Source: Camarhynchus parvulus (taxonomy: Eukaryota; Chordata; Aves; Passeriformes; Thraupidae). Taken from it: a stretch of DNA of 64,000 nt. A model generated the notes under the pieces. That model was not told the origin of the DNA. It saw nothing but the letters and a program-made list of their open reading frames with translations, and made no database searches. This document shows positions 51,691 to 64,000 of the stretch, piece after piece. Within the stretch, counting starts at the first letter, position 1; each line of letters starts with the position of its first letter. Location: contig NC_044577.1 of NCBI RefSeq assembly GCF_901933205.1, positions 9,001,321-9,065,320 on the forward strand. Direction: 5' to 3'. Made by a program: the position numbers and the translations under genes.

Positions 51691-51697
51691 TTTTATA
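51691..51697 (-). promoter_or_regulatory. TATA box of the LTR-like block
   Basis: ttttata on the plus strand gives TATAAAA on the minus strand, within a GGGTATAAAAAGGAG context close to the canonical TATA consensus. It would start a minus-strand transcript around 51660-51670. Confidence 0.45.
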
Positions 51698-51986
51698 CCC
51701 TTGCCCTCTCCCAAAGTCTTGTCAGTCAACTCCTCTGCTGTCCCTTGGTGGAGATCACAAGAGGGCTATGGGGAGAACATATAAAAATAACATAACTATA
51801 CATCTATAAAACTTAACATACTCATAATACTCATCTCTTAATTGTGAGACCCAGCCATTCCATTACTCATTTATAACAAGTTTGTATTAAGAAGCAACTC
51901 CTTCAGTGAGGAGCTTGTATTTTTTTTTCAAAGAGATGTAGGGAAGTGTGGAGACAGATTAGTGATAAACTAAGGAATCCCTCACA

Positions 51987-54900
51987 ATTCAAGTTTCAAC
52001 CACAGCTCTGAGAAATTGCCTTCAGCATCTCTCTGTTTTTGTGGTTGTTGGCCTTCCTCCTGTGCATTTTTCCTTTGTCTGCCATCAGCTTTTCCTGCCC
52101 ACTGCCCTCACTTGGTCTCTCTTTTCCCTGATGCAATCCTGTTCTTCCTCCCGAGCTGGATCTCTTGGGAGGGACATGCTAAGGAGAAAACTTTCTTGCT
52201 TACGGTCTTGCTAAAGAGTGGCATTTTAGCTGCTAGGAGGGACAACAGGGGGAATTAATCACTGTCAATGCAGATGAAAAGTGTCTGGCAAGGCTGGAAT
52301 AGCTGCCTGGTGCCTGTGCTCCTCATGTGGTTTACATCTCAGTTCTGCTTCTGCTCCAGCCCGCGATGGGAGCTGGAAGAGCCCCCAGTGGCTTTGTGGA
52401 GCAAATAAGGCTGTGCATGATGCCCATAATGCTGGGGAGAGTTTTGTGGGACTGAGGCTGTTCTTTTTGTGCTTCATGGATGGCAGGACTGAAAAAGAAA
52501 CAAGTGCCAGAAGGTAGTTTTTTTTCCCAGATAGTCCAAGTGTGAAATGTGTGGACTCCATTTATCATTTCACGTGAGTCTCTATGGAGACTGACCTGCT
52601 CATATTTGCCCATTTAGATTTCTTTGTTTGTTTTCCTTGACTAAATGTTGCCTGCTGGAACAAGCATTGGTGAATCTGAATTTCTAAGCATGCAAAATGA
52701 TAGATTGCTTTATTTGTTCAAGAAACGCTTTTGTAGGAATGTTTTAATTGTAATTAATATGGGGAGAGGGGAGGAGGGCTATAATTTGCTGCAGACATCC
52801 TTTGTAAGCAAAAACTGCACTGATGCCAACCATGAAGGTAATATAAGTGAAAAACAACTCTGTAATTTTGGAGGACAGCAATTATGTGCTTTATTTTACA
52901 TACAGCTATATTAGAAGTCCATCCTTTGTGTTTCAGAGGATGTTTCTTTTCCAAGGCTGCAGGCTCTAAATCCTGACATGAACTTACCTCATGTTTACTC
53001 CATCACTAACTTAGGTGTAGGGAAGACACAATCAATGTTTGGTACAGTTTGAGGAGGACTCAGTGCTTTGGCAGCTCAGGTGATACATGGATACATGGTG
53101 ATATATGGATTTTCTGGTCACCCTTTACTGAGCAGTTACCTGGGGGGCCCTTGACCAGGGGATTTCCTTTGCTCCAACCTCCTTGGTGTCACTTCAGCCA
53201 CCACCATACAGCTGCTTCTTAAATGGAGGCAGAGGACAGCACTTTAATACCTTCCTTTTGTGTGGTTTCTCCTTTCTTTTGAGAGCCATTGGAGACAAAA
53301 CAGAGCAGACAATGCTTTCCTTCAACTCTGATTCTTCTGGTATTTGTTAGCAGCTTTCAGTAGCAATACAAACCTGAATGAGCCTGCCTTGGTGAATACC
53401 AAGAGCTCACCTTGGTCAAAGTTACCTTGGTGAATACCAAGAATTTTTTCTAGATGCTTTCAAGAGGTAACTAATTCTTTAATTTGTCTCAAATGAAAAT
53501 TTGAATGCTTTGTTTCTCTTTTTAAACCTATGTGATCTCCTGCAAGATTTCATATGTTAAACAGGCTGGCACTTAATAGCTGAAGCGGTTACCTGACACT
53601 ACAGTAGAATTTCAGCATCCTTAAAATAGCCCAGGGAAGGACATGCTTTAATTCCTTTGACTTGCAGCATTTTAGTGGCACTTTTTGTTTTTCAGGAGCA
53701 CTGATCCATTCCTCCAAAGCTGTCTGTGGCAACTTGTGCATGCAAGGGTGGAAGGGATGGGCTGTGATGAGTGCCGTAAAACTGAGGGCAGCAGAGAGAG
53801 ATGCCTGGAAAATTCAAAGTGCTTGATTACCCCCCTTTCAATAATTTCTGTGAGGGAGGGAAAGGCAGCTCTTTCCAGCTTGGCTAGGCTTAGAATTAGC
53901 TGCTGGCTTCCTTTCACTGCCTGCACACCTTCATGGTACTGCTGCTGGCTTTTTAAGAGCTGCAGCTCCTGAGCAGCCAGGCTGTTCCTGTGTGCAGAGG
54001 GCCATCATTTCATCTCACCTTTACTTTGACTTTGGCAGCTGGGAGGAAAGTCTCCATGTTACCTCTAATTAGTCATTTTTGTTGTTGTTCTTGATTTTTT
54101 TCTAGTAAAACTTGTTTAATGTCAGCTATAATTTGCTTTGAATCCCTCAATGTTGTTGCTGAAGAAATGAAAGTTGGAGGGGGATGTGTGTTTGGTTTTT
54201 GTAAATTTTATTTTGCTTTTATGAAACAAGAAATTGATGAAAAAATATCTTTGTATCTTATTCTCAATGTATATGAGAAAACCTTAAGCTTTTGGAAGAC
54301 CTGATCACAGCTATCTAAACACAGTGAGGATGTAGCTTGGGAGGCTGAAGATTTTTCTAAGTATTTTTATAAGCAGTTCTCAGTTTTGCATAATAACAGT
54401 AAAATAAGCTTATTTATGTTGATGTATGAAGCATTTGTTCACCTTTATTCATAATAACACCAGGAGAGGTTTCAATGCACTTGGCATTTCAGTGTTTCTG
54501 AAGGAGGTGGGGCACATTCCAGAATATTCTTGAGGAATGTGCAGTAAAAAAAATCCTTTCCCAACTCTTTCATAGCTATCAAAATTTTCAGTTTAAGGAT
54601 GATGACTTGAACACTTGGATCCCTCCTGAAAAGGGGAAGGGAAGCTGTTAAGGTCCACAAGCTGTTGCTAACCTCCACCTGTTATGTTCCATTCCCTTTC
54701 CCACAAAGTGAAATTGCTTCATAAAATGCAGAGTTTTGTTGCCAGAGCTGTTCAGATATCAGCTCACTGAGGCTCTCACACACAGGTGATGGTTATTCCC
54801 TGAGCTCTGTGATGGCTCCTTTCTGCCAGAAAGCACTACAAGTACAAATTCTGCCCTTCTCCTGCACCTTGAGCTCATGGGCATCACTGCTTTGCCAGCA

Positions 54901-57900
54901 GTAGCTTTGTACAGAGGATAAAAACCTGGTTTTGCTGACTGAAGTCAGAGTTATATGCTCAACATCTAGTGCAAGGGATTAATTTTGTGTTTTAAGGTCT
55001 CTCAGTTTGGGTTTCACTGTGACAAAAAGATTTGCTCATCACTTACTCTCCATTTACAGCTCCCATCCTTTGTATTACAATGAGTCAACACTTTTCTGCA
55101 TCTTTTGGAAGAACATAAAGACAGGTTGTAAAGAAAAATTTCTGTTAATGAAAGCAGACTTAAAAATCTCTGAAGGTGTTTATTTCTGTGATACTTAGCC
55201 TGTCCAGAACTGCAGAAAGCAGGAACCTTTTAAAAAATTTATTACCTTGAATATTTCTGTTAATAAAATAAAGATCTAAACTCATAAGCAATATTATAGT
55301 TATAGCAAGCTTTTTAAAGGTATATCTTGCTAAATATAGTGAAGGAAATGGTTCAGGTTCCCTTCTGTCCATTTTACTGGGGTGCTGGCTGCTGTTTGAG
55401 GAGGTAACATGAAGTTATGGATTTGAAGGTGGGAGATGAAAGCAAGGGACAGAATACAGCCCCAGCTGTGCCATGTATGTCAGTATTCCTCAATATTCTT
55501 GGATGGATGCCTGAAAGTCCAGCCTGTTGCACATAACTCTATTGAAATGGGCCCATGAAATGACATTTCAGGAGGAGTGAGGACCATGTCGCTGTGCTCA
55601 GGTTTATGCATGTGGTGCTCAGGCTGATGCATTTCCCATGGGAGCACACAGGGATGAGAGTCCTGAAGAAAAAAGGGAATTGGCAAAGTTGCCATGCACA
55701 GTGTTCTCCTGTTAGGTGCTCACAAGAGAAGCAGTATTTTCCAGAGTGGTGTGCCCCACTCAGATCTGTACCATGTAGTTTAAATTTGTTAATCAGGGAT
55801 ACTGTGACACGTTACAGCTGCTGCAGTCAGTTTTTGCAGTTGTCTACTTTGCATTGTTAAGGAAAGTTTTTTTGCCCTTTCACACAGAGCTGGCTGTTGC
55901 TTTTGCATGCAAAATACTTACCTACTTCAACAGGAAAACTCCTTTCTCCTTTTCTTAAATTACTCTTCCTGCCATTACAACAGATCTTGAGCTGTATCAG
56001 GCTCAATCCCAAATCTAACTTAATGTTTGCTTTAAAGTCAAGAAAGATGTAAAGGAATAATGTTAGATGTTCTGTTGAAGTGGGTTAAGGATCTTCATCT
56101 CTTCCAAAAACATCATACTGATCCCTTTAGCTTGCTTTTACATTTTTTAATGGCTTATATTTTAATATTTCTGTGCTGTAACTGAAAAGATAGAGAACTT
56201 AAGATGTCAAGGAATTGATGAAATATTCTTAAAAATAATTTTTATAAGGGTATTTGACCACTTCTGCCATTCTAAGGAGCGATATTGGGTAAAACTATTC
56301 TATGACTGAACAAAGCAAAAGACTGTAAATTTTTTTATGTGTAGATTGTCACCCTGTTGTTGTTCATTCACATAAGGTTTTTTAGTGAGGTTTGTGTTTT
56401 TTGTTTGGTTTTTTTTTTTTGGCGAGTGATTTCTGAACTACCACTGAGTAATTTACTGAAGCAGGACTATTTTGAAAGAAAAATCACTTTGTTTTAGCTG
56501 GACTTTTTAAAATTTTTTTTCCTTCTATTAGTGGTTGACATGGTATTTCACAGGGAATATGAGGACCTGAGCTCCATATTCACTAGAAATGTTGATAAAT
56601 AATTCCTTCACCAGTTGGGTGCACTTCAGGGAGATACTTCAGGAAAGCTGCCACTGGTACTGGTAGAAGCTGCAGTTACATCTATTGGCAACGCCAGTGA
56701 AAATATAAATTGGAAAAGAAGGATGATAAGGAAAGAAAATGATGGCATTTTGTGCTGTGGAATTAAAACACTCTCACCAGGACATCAATATTTTCCAATG
56801 GCTTTTCACCATTGCCGCCAGTGGGAGATTTGCTGCTGGGTCCACAAAGTTCAAATTTGTGTCTGTTTTGGATTTTGATTTTTACTTGTACTTTGAGACA
56901 GAGATGTCACTGGAAAGGGACCCATTCATGATCTCCCTTCAGAAGAGCTGAGGTCCAGCAGGTGCAGAGCACACAGTCCAGAGCCAAAGCACCTCATGGG
57001 CTGTACAGCCACACTGAGCCTGGCTCTGTCCTCTCCTGCCCAAGAATCATTGCTCTACAGCTGGGTCAATAGGTACTTTTTTTCAGGCTTGGCCTGATAA
57101 AAACAGTTCCCTTCTATTTTGAATGCAAGAATCTGACTGCTTCCCAAAGCTGGCAAATATTTCTGTACTTTACTACAAAGCTGTCAAGGTGGAAGGAAGG
57201 CATTTTGTGGTTATGGTTTGATAGTCTGCATTCTGTCCCTGGTGTAGGAAAGAAGGGCTGCTGGAGGTCAGACGCAACTGAACTAGCAAGAGATGCTAAA
57301 ATGGCATTGAAAACAGAACAAAAATATGCTGTCTTTTGGCATAATGTCAGTCAGTCCAGATTTTACAGGGTTCAAAGAAATATTGTTAGAGATCAGTGAC
57401 TTCTTTTTCTTAAAGCAATTACTTCCAGCAATATTGAGAGACCTTGTAGTCCTGACATGGTTAGGAAAAAAAATAATTATCTGAACACTGAGAAAATACA
57501 CCAGCATCTTTTAGCAGTCCCCTACAAGATTTTGCTCAATTATAGTAAGGTAAAATCCTCAGGTCAAGAATAGCTTTGCAAAGCATTAAGCTAAACACAT
57601 ATGTATTTGCCTGGTTTTGACTGGAGGATTAGTGATTTCTTTCTTTGTGAAACTCTACACTGAGCTCTTAATTAAGTTTCCCAGGCACAAGTGCACTTCA
57701 GGTGATCCAGAGGACCTTTAAAGGGCCTGCAGCAGATGGTGCAAAGTCTGTATTCCATGCAGTATTCTGCTGTTTTGTCTGTTAAATAAGTATCTAATTA
57801 CTCCCAGTCTTATCTTATTTCAGCACAGTGTCACTAAATGCCTTACATGGCTGTGAGTGAGGTAATCCGTTGCCAATCCGATAAGCTTGCAGCTTGACTT

Positions 57901-58923
57901 TTTGGGAAGTAAACTTGCACCTGATGAGAATTTTCTTTCAAGTACACAAGAGCATCCTCCAGTACTTTTCCAGAGGCTCTTAACAAGATCAGTCACTGTC
58001 TTTCCCACCTAGCTTGTCTTTAGCTGTTCTAAATAAATTACTGTGACAAGTTTGGAGTGATTTTCTCCTTAAAGTTTCTTTCTTGGGGGCCTAAAGGTTT
58101 TTTATTTGTGATGTTTTACACTGTGATGGGCAAGAAGAGGCAAGCGCTTCTGAAATCAAAGCATCAACTCTGCGTTTGTGGGCACTACACCATTAGTCTG
58201 TTATTTTTTGAACTGCACACAGGCAGGTGGTTGATGCAGTTTTTTCTTCAATATTGTCTAGGTGAGATCTAAGGTGTGAAAATAGGCAGGTTATTTCTGG
58301 AGACAGTATATAGATCTTTTTTCCCTCATTATGACTTTCAGTCTTGCTAATTCTGACGTGATATGTGAAAAGCTTGGCAATATTGGGGAGGCTTTCCCTC
58401 ATCTCAGCCTTCCTGTAATCATCCTCTCTGCCTGGCAGCACACCTGCAGAGGAGGGATGAGGGCCACTGAAGAAAAAAGAAAAATGCATTGCTCTTATGC
58501 AGTCATGTATTGAAAAAGGGAGATGTCTTCTGATCAAAAACTTCACAATTTCTGGTCTCCAAATGGAATTTGCTCTCTAGCTCTGTCTTCAAAATATATT
58601 CTGGCTGTCACTGTCCTGAGTCCCTGCGCAGGCTGCTTGTCCTGCAGAAATCAGTGGAGGTGTGCAGGCAAGGGTTACACTGAGCTCAGGGCAGGATGAG
58701 GCTCTGGAAAATTACCCACACACCTTTACCTCAGTGGCTTTTCTCCAGTATTGAGTGGAAAAGATATCTGGGAGAAGCATATTGGTCTCAGTACTCAATG
58801 GGTGTTTTATTTTTTATATAATTAATATGCTTCATAATTGCAAGATACAAGCTGGTTTGATATTGATTAGTCAGCAGGTCTTAAGGCCAGTAAATATTGA
58901 TTTTTATTTCCAGCTTTGCTGTC
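51987..58923. other. Non-coding DNA, no gene seen
   Basis: Open frames reach 117 codons (58193-58546, minus) without recognisable domains. A moderately GC-rich patch at 52260-52520 has overlapping short frames on both strands. The stretch includes an 18-bp direct repeat pair at 53387-53442 and a T12 run at 56409-56420. Confidence 0.55.
53387..53442. repeat. 38-bp spaced exact direct repeat
   Basis: An identical 18-mer beginning ccttggtgaatacc occurs at 53387-53404 and 53425-53442. Each copy contains the inverted pair cttggt/accaag around a gaat loop. A third partial match, ccttggt, lies between them near 53410. This looks like a recent local tandem duplication. Confidence 0.92.
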
Positions 58924-58940
58924 TTTTTTTTTTTTTTTTT
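58924..58940. repeat. Poly(T) tract, 17 bases
   Basis: A T17 run followed by gaatgaatgaa. It could be the tail of a minus-strand retroposed copy, but there is no TTTATT close to its right and no recognisable transcript. Confidence 0.9.
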
Positions 58941-61900
58941 GAATGAATGAACTGGTTTCAACAGAAACAGCCATTCAATTAAAATGGTATGAAAGGCAAA
59001 ACTCAAGATGAGCTCTGGCAGACACACTGTGCTGAGCATCACTGCAGCTCTTGTTCTTCTGGGTAGTCCCTCTCTGCTTCTGCACAGCAGAGTCATTTCT
59101 CCCATGATTTCCACCCTGAGCAGCAGGAGATGATCTGTTTTGTTTGAATGAAGGTTCAGGTTCAGACCAGCGCTCTTTAGGTTGTGTTTGAGAGAATGTC
59201 AAATGACATCATGCAATGCTGCCTTTTCTCCTTGAAACTGTATAGATGGAGCCAGTGAAGGGAAATGTCTCTTGTTCCTGTAGTTTTAGTCATTGTCCTT
59301 AATCAAATTCTCAGAACAAAACACAGGAAAAGCCAAGCTCACAGGCAGCCTAGCAACCTCTTTGACTTTAGTCTCTGAGTTCCCATAAATAGTTTACAAA
59401 CTAATTGTCTTTAAAAGAGCAAGCCCTATTACTAAGGGCAAGATGTTGGATGTGTTTCTGGTAAATATGCAATTTAATCTAATAGCACTGTTGCTAGCTG
59501 TTAATATCCATAGATGACCTGTTTGGCAGGAGCTTCTGAGAGCAGAGCTGTCCTATTAACCTGCCAGGATATCTGCTAGACTCATTTTGAGAGCCATTTC
59601 GAAGAGCTTGAAGGAGATCACTGTAAACATCATAGTAGGATGCCAGGGAAGTATTACCAGGAGCAAATGTGCTGTTTCTATTTCACGATCAATTGTTAAA
59701 AAGGTCATTTATGTTTTTGCATTAGAAATCATACCAAGCTAAATAGCAACATTTTGCCTGCCAGTTGGTAATTTCTGTAAAGCTGGATAAAAGCTTCAGC
59801 TGCAGACCTTGAGCTTTATCTCATTCTGTGGGTTGAAAATCCTGAAGCATTTTTTTCTCCCCTAAAATATTATCCTTTCCTGACTTTCAGTGTGTCTGCT
59901 GTGGCTCTCCATCTCCTGGGTCACCCTTTTTCATATAATTTTGTCCTTGTACTTTATCTATCACACTCAATACCAGACAGAGATATTTCTCTCATTCCCT
60001 CTCCTACCTTGCTGAAGTTGACCTGTTTTTAATACCTGTGAAATAATTAGATCCTATTGTTCAAAGAGATGTTATGTTGTTGTATACAGAGATAATTTTC
60101 AGAGCTTGAACTGTAGCAAATGTATAATTTAATTTTCTATTTAGGATTGCCACTACAGGATGTTAAATTGCTGCTGCTGCTGTAAGTGGAGCTGCACCAA
60201 ATGCAGTAATGAATTTAACAGCCATATATGTGCTATAGTAAACCATAACAAGTCAATTTAGGATTTTGTCTCAGGAAACACAGAGTGGTTTTATTAAAAA
60301 GCATTCACAATTCACAACTGCAAACTATTCTGTCTTTATGTATGAATCCAAGAATTAGGGAAGTGCTTATACATGAGTGTAAGGACTTATTGGCAACTGC
60401 AAGAACTTGCTCTTTTATTTGAACAGTAAAACTTCAGAGGAAATTAGTATAAGTAAACTTTTTTTACTCTGAAATATTTTCTAACTGTGGAAGCAGCATG
60501 ACTTCAAAATATCACTTGCTCAAGTGTTTTTTCAGGCAATGCATACTGGAACAATCCCCATGTACATTTGTCAATGGGCCTTTCTTTTATTTAGTTTTAA
60601 TTTTTTTTTTCTAATTCTCTCAGAATTTGAACAAAAGTTAGAATATATGAGTACTTAACTCATTTGTTTATGATTCTCTGAAAATCACTAAATAACTGAA
60701 AGGAAAAGTGTGCATGAATTGAAAATTGGAGAGTCTCTGTGATCCTAACAAGAAGTCCATCATGAATTGAAAGCTGTGTGAAAAGCCTAGTTCTTCTCAG
60801 CAGAAGCAGTATGTTAGACTTCCAGATGATTTTTTTTTAGGTCAAGTTTTGTATTCACAATTCTTGTGTTAGAGAATCTTGATACTTTTATATATCTGAG
60901 CTCTTTTCCAGTGATCACATAATGATTATTTCATAAATGAGCTGAAATATACTTGTAGGCACATCCACACCATAACCTCAGGAAAAATCAGTGTCCATGT
61001 CACAGGGTAAGAGATATCCTTTAAATAATGTGTTTCCACAATGACACAGGGAATTTATAATTTGGGAATAAAAAAATCAAAATTTGTGTTTTGCACTACA
61101 AACCAAGCCTTCAGTTTTCAGCTCTCTGATAAACTCAACAAAAGGTAAGGGAGCAGAGTTTTTACAGAAGAATCCTTGTGACTCACAGTATGCTTGGCAC
61201 TATGATTTATGCCATGCATGCACAACTATGGTTTTTGTGCTATGATTTTTGCCCTTTTTGTGCAGAAAGGAGTAGCTCAAATGTGCTCAGGAGAGAATTT
61301 CCAGGTGCAAACCCCATTTGTCTGCCACTCCTGTTTCTACTCTTCACAGCAATCACAGTTACTGTCGTGTCAGCTCTTTTAAGAGGAGAAAGTGTCATAT
61401 ATTCTTTTTCTAGTGATGACTTCATAACCAATGTGAAAAATCTCGTTCTGCATGGTGAGGGAAATCATCAATGAAAAAGGTTTTTATAGCTTTCCCAAAT
61501 TATACTGCTTTTAGCTAATACTAAGTGATCCTTGCTGACAATGCCAGGTCACTTTAGCCAAAAACATGGAGATTACCTGCATAGCATCAAAATAATTATT
61601 GTAAGATATTCCTATGTTAGACATCCAATCAACATTTTGGCCACAAAAATCATCCAGGTTTTAGTGGAAAATGTCTTCTATGACAGCCACAAAGGTGAGG
61701 TCTAGATTTCCTTATGGGATCTGAGATAACTCCTCTGGTTTATACTGGTACAGGTACTGCAGCAGCAGAATGCAACAAGGTTCAGGCAAAATTTATCAAA
61801 GATTTGGGTGACCCTTTTTATGCCTGGGGCACTTTTAAGCTAGTCCATGTTCCTTTGGGAGCCTGAACCCTCAGAAGGCTCACCAGGGAGCAAAGGCTGA

Positions 61901-64000
61901 GAAGTCATGCAGGCTTTCATGATTCCTTACCATTTTCCATACCCGTGGTCGCCTTTCTCTCCTCTCTTGCCTTGGGCAGGTCCTGGGGCTGCCTGTGTGC
62001 TTTTGGGGCTGCCTGTTGCTTTTGGGACACTGTCAGGAATGTTCAAGGGTAACAGGCTGTCCTCTGCAGGTTTCTTCTGAAAATGAGAGTAGGAGGTGGG
62101 TGGTCAGTGAAGGAATGTGAGTGAGTTAATTTGAAAGGTGCTTCTTCACTGGTGTTAAGCTGTACATTTGCTCTTAAATTGATTTCTTCCTCATCTTGGC
62201 TCCATGGATGAAGCCATCTTAGTTAAAACTTTAAAGAGTTTCCCATCAAGGTGTCACTTAACAGGCTGCTTTTCAGAGAGGAGAAAACCAGTTCTTGTCT
62301 GTCCTTTACTCTGAGTGTTTGCAGAGGACGAGATTAATGTGCTTTACATGTTCAGTCATGACCGGGGATATGGTTGTTTGCTATTTCTTGGTAACTCAGC
62401 TCATGGCTCTTCCCCACTCAATCCTGAGATGTTTGAGATATAAGAATTTTGTAAATATTCATTGATAGTTGCACAGCAGTACTGAATTCGTGGTGGAGTT
62501 GCAAAGGTTTTTTTCAGTGTTAAAAGTTAATTTCCACATATTTTCCAAATGTGCAAAAAGAGATGCTCTGGCATCAAAGTACTGCCTGTACTTTGCTGTC
62601 CTCAATTAAAAAAATAGAATCTGCAGGTTACACAGTAACATTCTTCTTGTGGAAATGATGGCAAACCTGGAGGGGGTACAAGAAGCATCCTACTAGACAC
62701 AAAATCAAATCTATATATGAAAAATCTGATGTTCATTTGGTTTACCAATGGATTTGTTAAACTTTCTGATGTACAATTTAAAAAAAGGCAAACACTTAAA
62801 AAATCCTATGTTTGCGGTTTGCTTGCTGTGGGAGTGATATCTGTAACTTGATGTTGTCAGAAAGAAGTGGGAGATGGTAGCTCAGGAGCTGCCAGAGCAG
62901 GACAAGAGGGAGGATTCCTGAGCTCTGAGCAGAGGACTGAGGTGCACAGAACTCCCTGAGGTTTCTCTCACAGCCTCCCCAGGTCCAGGTTCTGGGCTTT
63001 GTTGCAGGGACACAGGAAAACTCTGGATGTGACTGCAACTCAATACTGAAGTACTCCTGCAAAAGGCAATTTAATTATAAAATCTTTTTAATGTAAGTGC
63101 CTTATAGAGGTCACCCTCACCCAAAAGCTGTTCATATCCCCTTTGCTCATGACCATATGGATCTTTTGTTAGCTTGTATTTGTACACAGCAGTTGTACAA
63201 ATCTTGATCATAAAGGCAGTGTTTGGTCAAGCAGCTGTAGCTGCTCTCAGTCACCACCCACCTCCTCTAAGCTGCTGTGTACTTTTACAGGAATCATAAA
63301 ATAAAACAGTTGAGGTGAAAATGTGGTGTGATAAAGGGCAGCCCACGCAGCAGGTGAGGGAAGCAGCAGAATATACTTGAAAGGAGGAAAGATGGTGCAC
63401 CAGAACATACTTTGTTCATGCACTTTCATGATTATTTTATTTGAACTCTTTCTGAGAGTGGCTGTAAGTGCTCAGTGTTTTTCACCTTTCCCTTTAATAG
63501 CACCTGAAATATGAGAATCAAATCTACTTCTTCCAAATTAAAGTGAAATAATGTAGCATATGACACTCCATTTTCTCTGGTGTACCTCCAAAATACATAT
63601 GTTCATGCACAAACATGCCTACACACTATTCTGGCATTAAAATAATCTGCTCAGTAAGTGATTAATGTATTTCCATTCATGTGCCAGGTTTGTCTGAGCA
63701 GTTTGTGACAAGGAAAGTGTGATCATGGACAAGAATTTAGGGGAAATCTGTTGATAGTCACTCTCAGAGAAGAGTAGCAATGCAGACTTCAATAAGTACT
63801 GGAGAACTCCACTGTTCTCCCAAGTGCTTACAGATTGTGGGGCACAATTAACAAATTTAAACACTTTTTTGCCTAATGTGCTACTTGGAATCTGGAGGCC
63901 ATACTTGTTTTCAAAAGAATGTTGAGCCCTTTAGGGAATGTCTTTGGGACCTGCAGCTCATTTCTCTGAAAAAAAATATTGCTTTCCATGGAGATGTTAG
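58941..64000. other. AT-rich non-coding DNA, no gene seen
   Basis: Open frames are under 100 codons and match nothing known. There are a short TGC triplet run near 60169-60182 and a 20-bp tandem duplication at 61985-62023. No interspersed repeat, RNA gene or exon was recognised. Confidence 0.55.
61985..62023. repeat. 20-bp tandem duplication, two copies
   Basis: The unit ggggctgcctg...ctttt (61985-62004) is repeated directly at 62005-62023 with one GT step shortened by a base. This is a simple local duplication. Confidence 0.92.

Larger units (their letters stand above)
51570..51986 (-). mobile_element. Probable solo LTR of an endogenous retrovirus
   Basis: Read on the minus strand, the block shows the classic order of LTR signals. 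A promoter TATA box (GGGTATAAAAAGG, complement of about 51688-51700) is followed roughly 95 bases later by AATAAA (complement of 51594-51599) and then by a short end with CA at 51570. A TG start may lie at about 51986, giving a length near 417 bp, usual for a solo LTR. The far part, read first on the minus strand, is AT-rich like many U3 regions. No matching target-site duplication was found, so the outer boundaries are provisional. No internal viral gene accompanies it. The family cannot be named from the sequence alone. Confidence 0.5.

Noticed and set aside
58924..58940. Poly(T) tract as the tail of a minus-strand retroposed gene
   Set aside because: No polyadenylation signal within about 30 bases, no target-site duplication and no transcript-like sequence beside it.
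1..64000. CRISPR arrays, operons, ribosome-binding sites, riboswitches and insertion sequences
   Set aside because: The DNA is vertebrate in character, and no regularly spaced repeats or prokaryotic gene layout exist.

Overview
The window looks like AT-rich vertebrate nuclear DNA from a bird. The two clearest identifications are CR1 retrotransposon 3' ends, on the minus strand at about 36566-37012 and 49707-49777. CR1 is the dominant LINE of birds and other sauropsids. Overall interspersed-repeat density is low, there are a few short microsatellites, and two stretches resemble retroviral long terminal repeats (LTRs). Together these fit an avian intergenic region or the interior of a very large intron. 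The species cannot be named from sequence alone; the LTR-like pieces suggest a neoavian bird, perhaps a songbird, but that is inference.

No complete protein-coding gene, rRNA, tRNA or recognisable small RNA gene was found. The longest open frame starting at a normal ATG is 141 codons (6527-6952, plus). It and the other open frames show no recognisable domain and no convincing splice context, and short open frames of this kind are expected by chance in 64 kb read six ways. The only piece of coding sequence I can name is the carboxyl end of a dead CR1 ORF2 (minus, about 36607-36852). One GC-rich block at 32056-32264 (minus) has an exon-like layout, with acceptor-like and donor-like borders and an open frame across it. 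It could be a real exon, a relic or chance.

Layout. 1-9.5 kb: unremarkable AT-rich DNA with a possible old CR1-like scrap near 5.29 kb. 9.5-27 kb: the same, with (AT)n tracts, poly(A)/poly(T) tracts and a GC-rich patch at 16.4-16.6 kb. 27.1-27.4 kb: an LTR-like block. 27.4-36 kb: mostly featureless, with a two-way polyadenylation-signal hairpin at 29.8 kb and the exon-like block at 32 kb. 36.0-37.0 kb: an AT-rich hairpin cluster and then the 447-bp CR1 fragment. 38.4 kb: a nested palindrome cluster. 41.9-42.1 kb: a (TATC)17 microsatellite running into an AT-rich tract. 42.9-45.6 kb: a compositionally mixed area with a 26-bp minisatellite beside a promoter-like motif. 49.7-49.8 kb: a CR1 3' end plus a second similar motif. 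51.6-52.0 kb: the better of the two LTR candidates (minus). 52-64 kb: nothing beyond short duplications.

There is no operon or pathway to describe, and I see no evidence for a new biological system. The most useful follow-ups are the 32 kb exon-like block, the two LTR candidates and the small palindromes.
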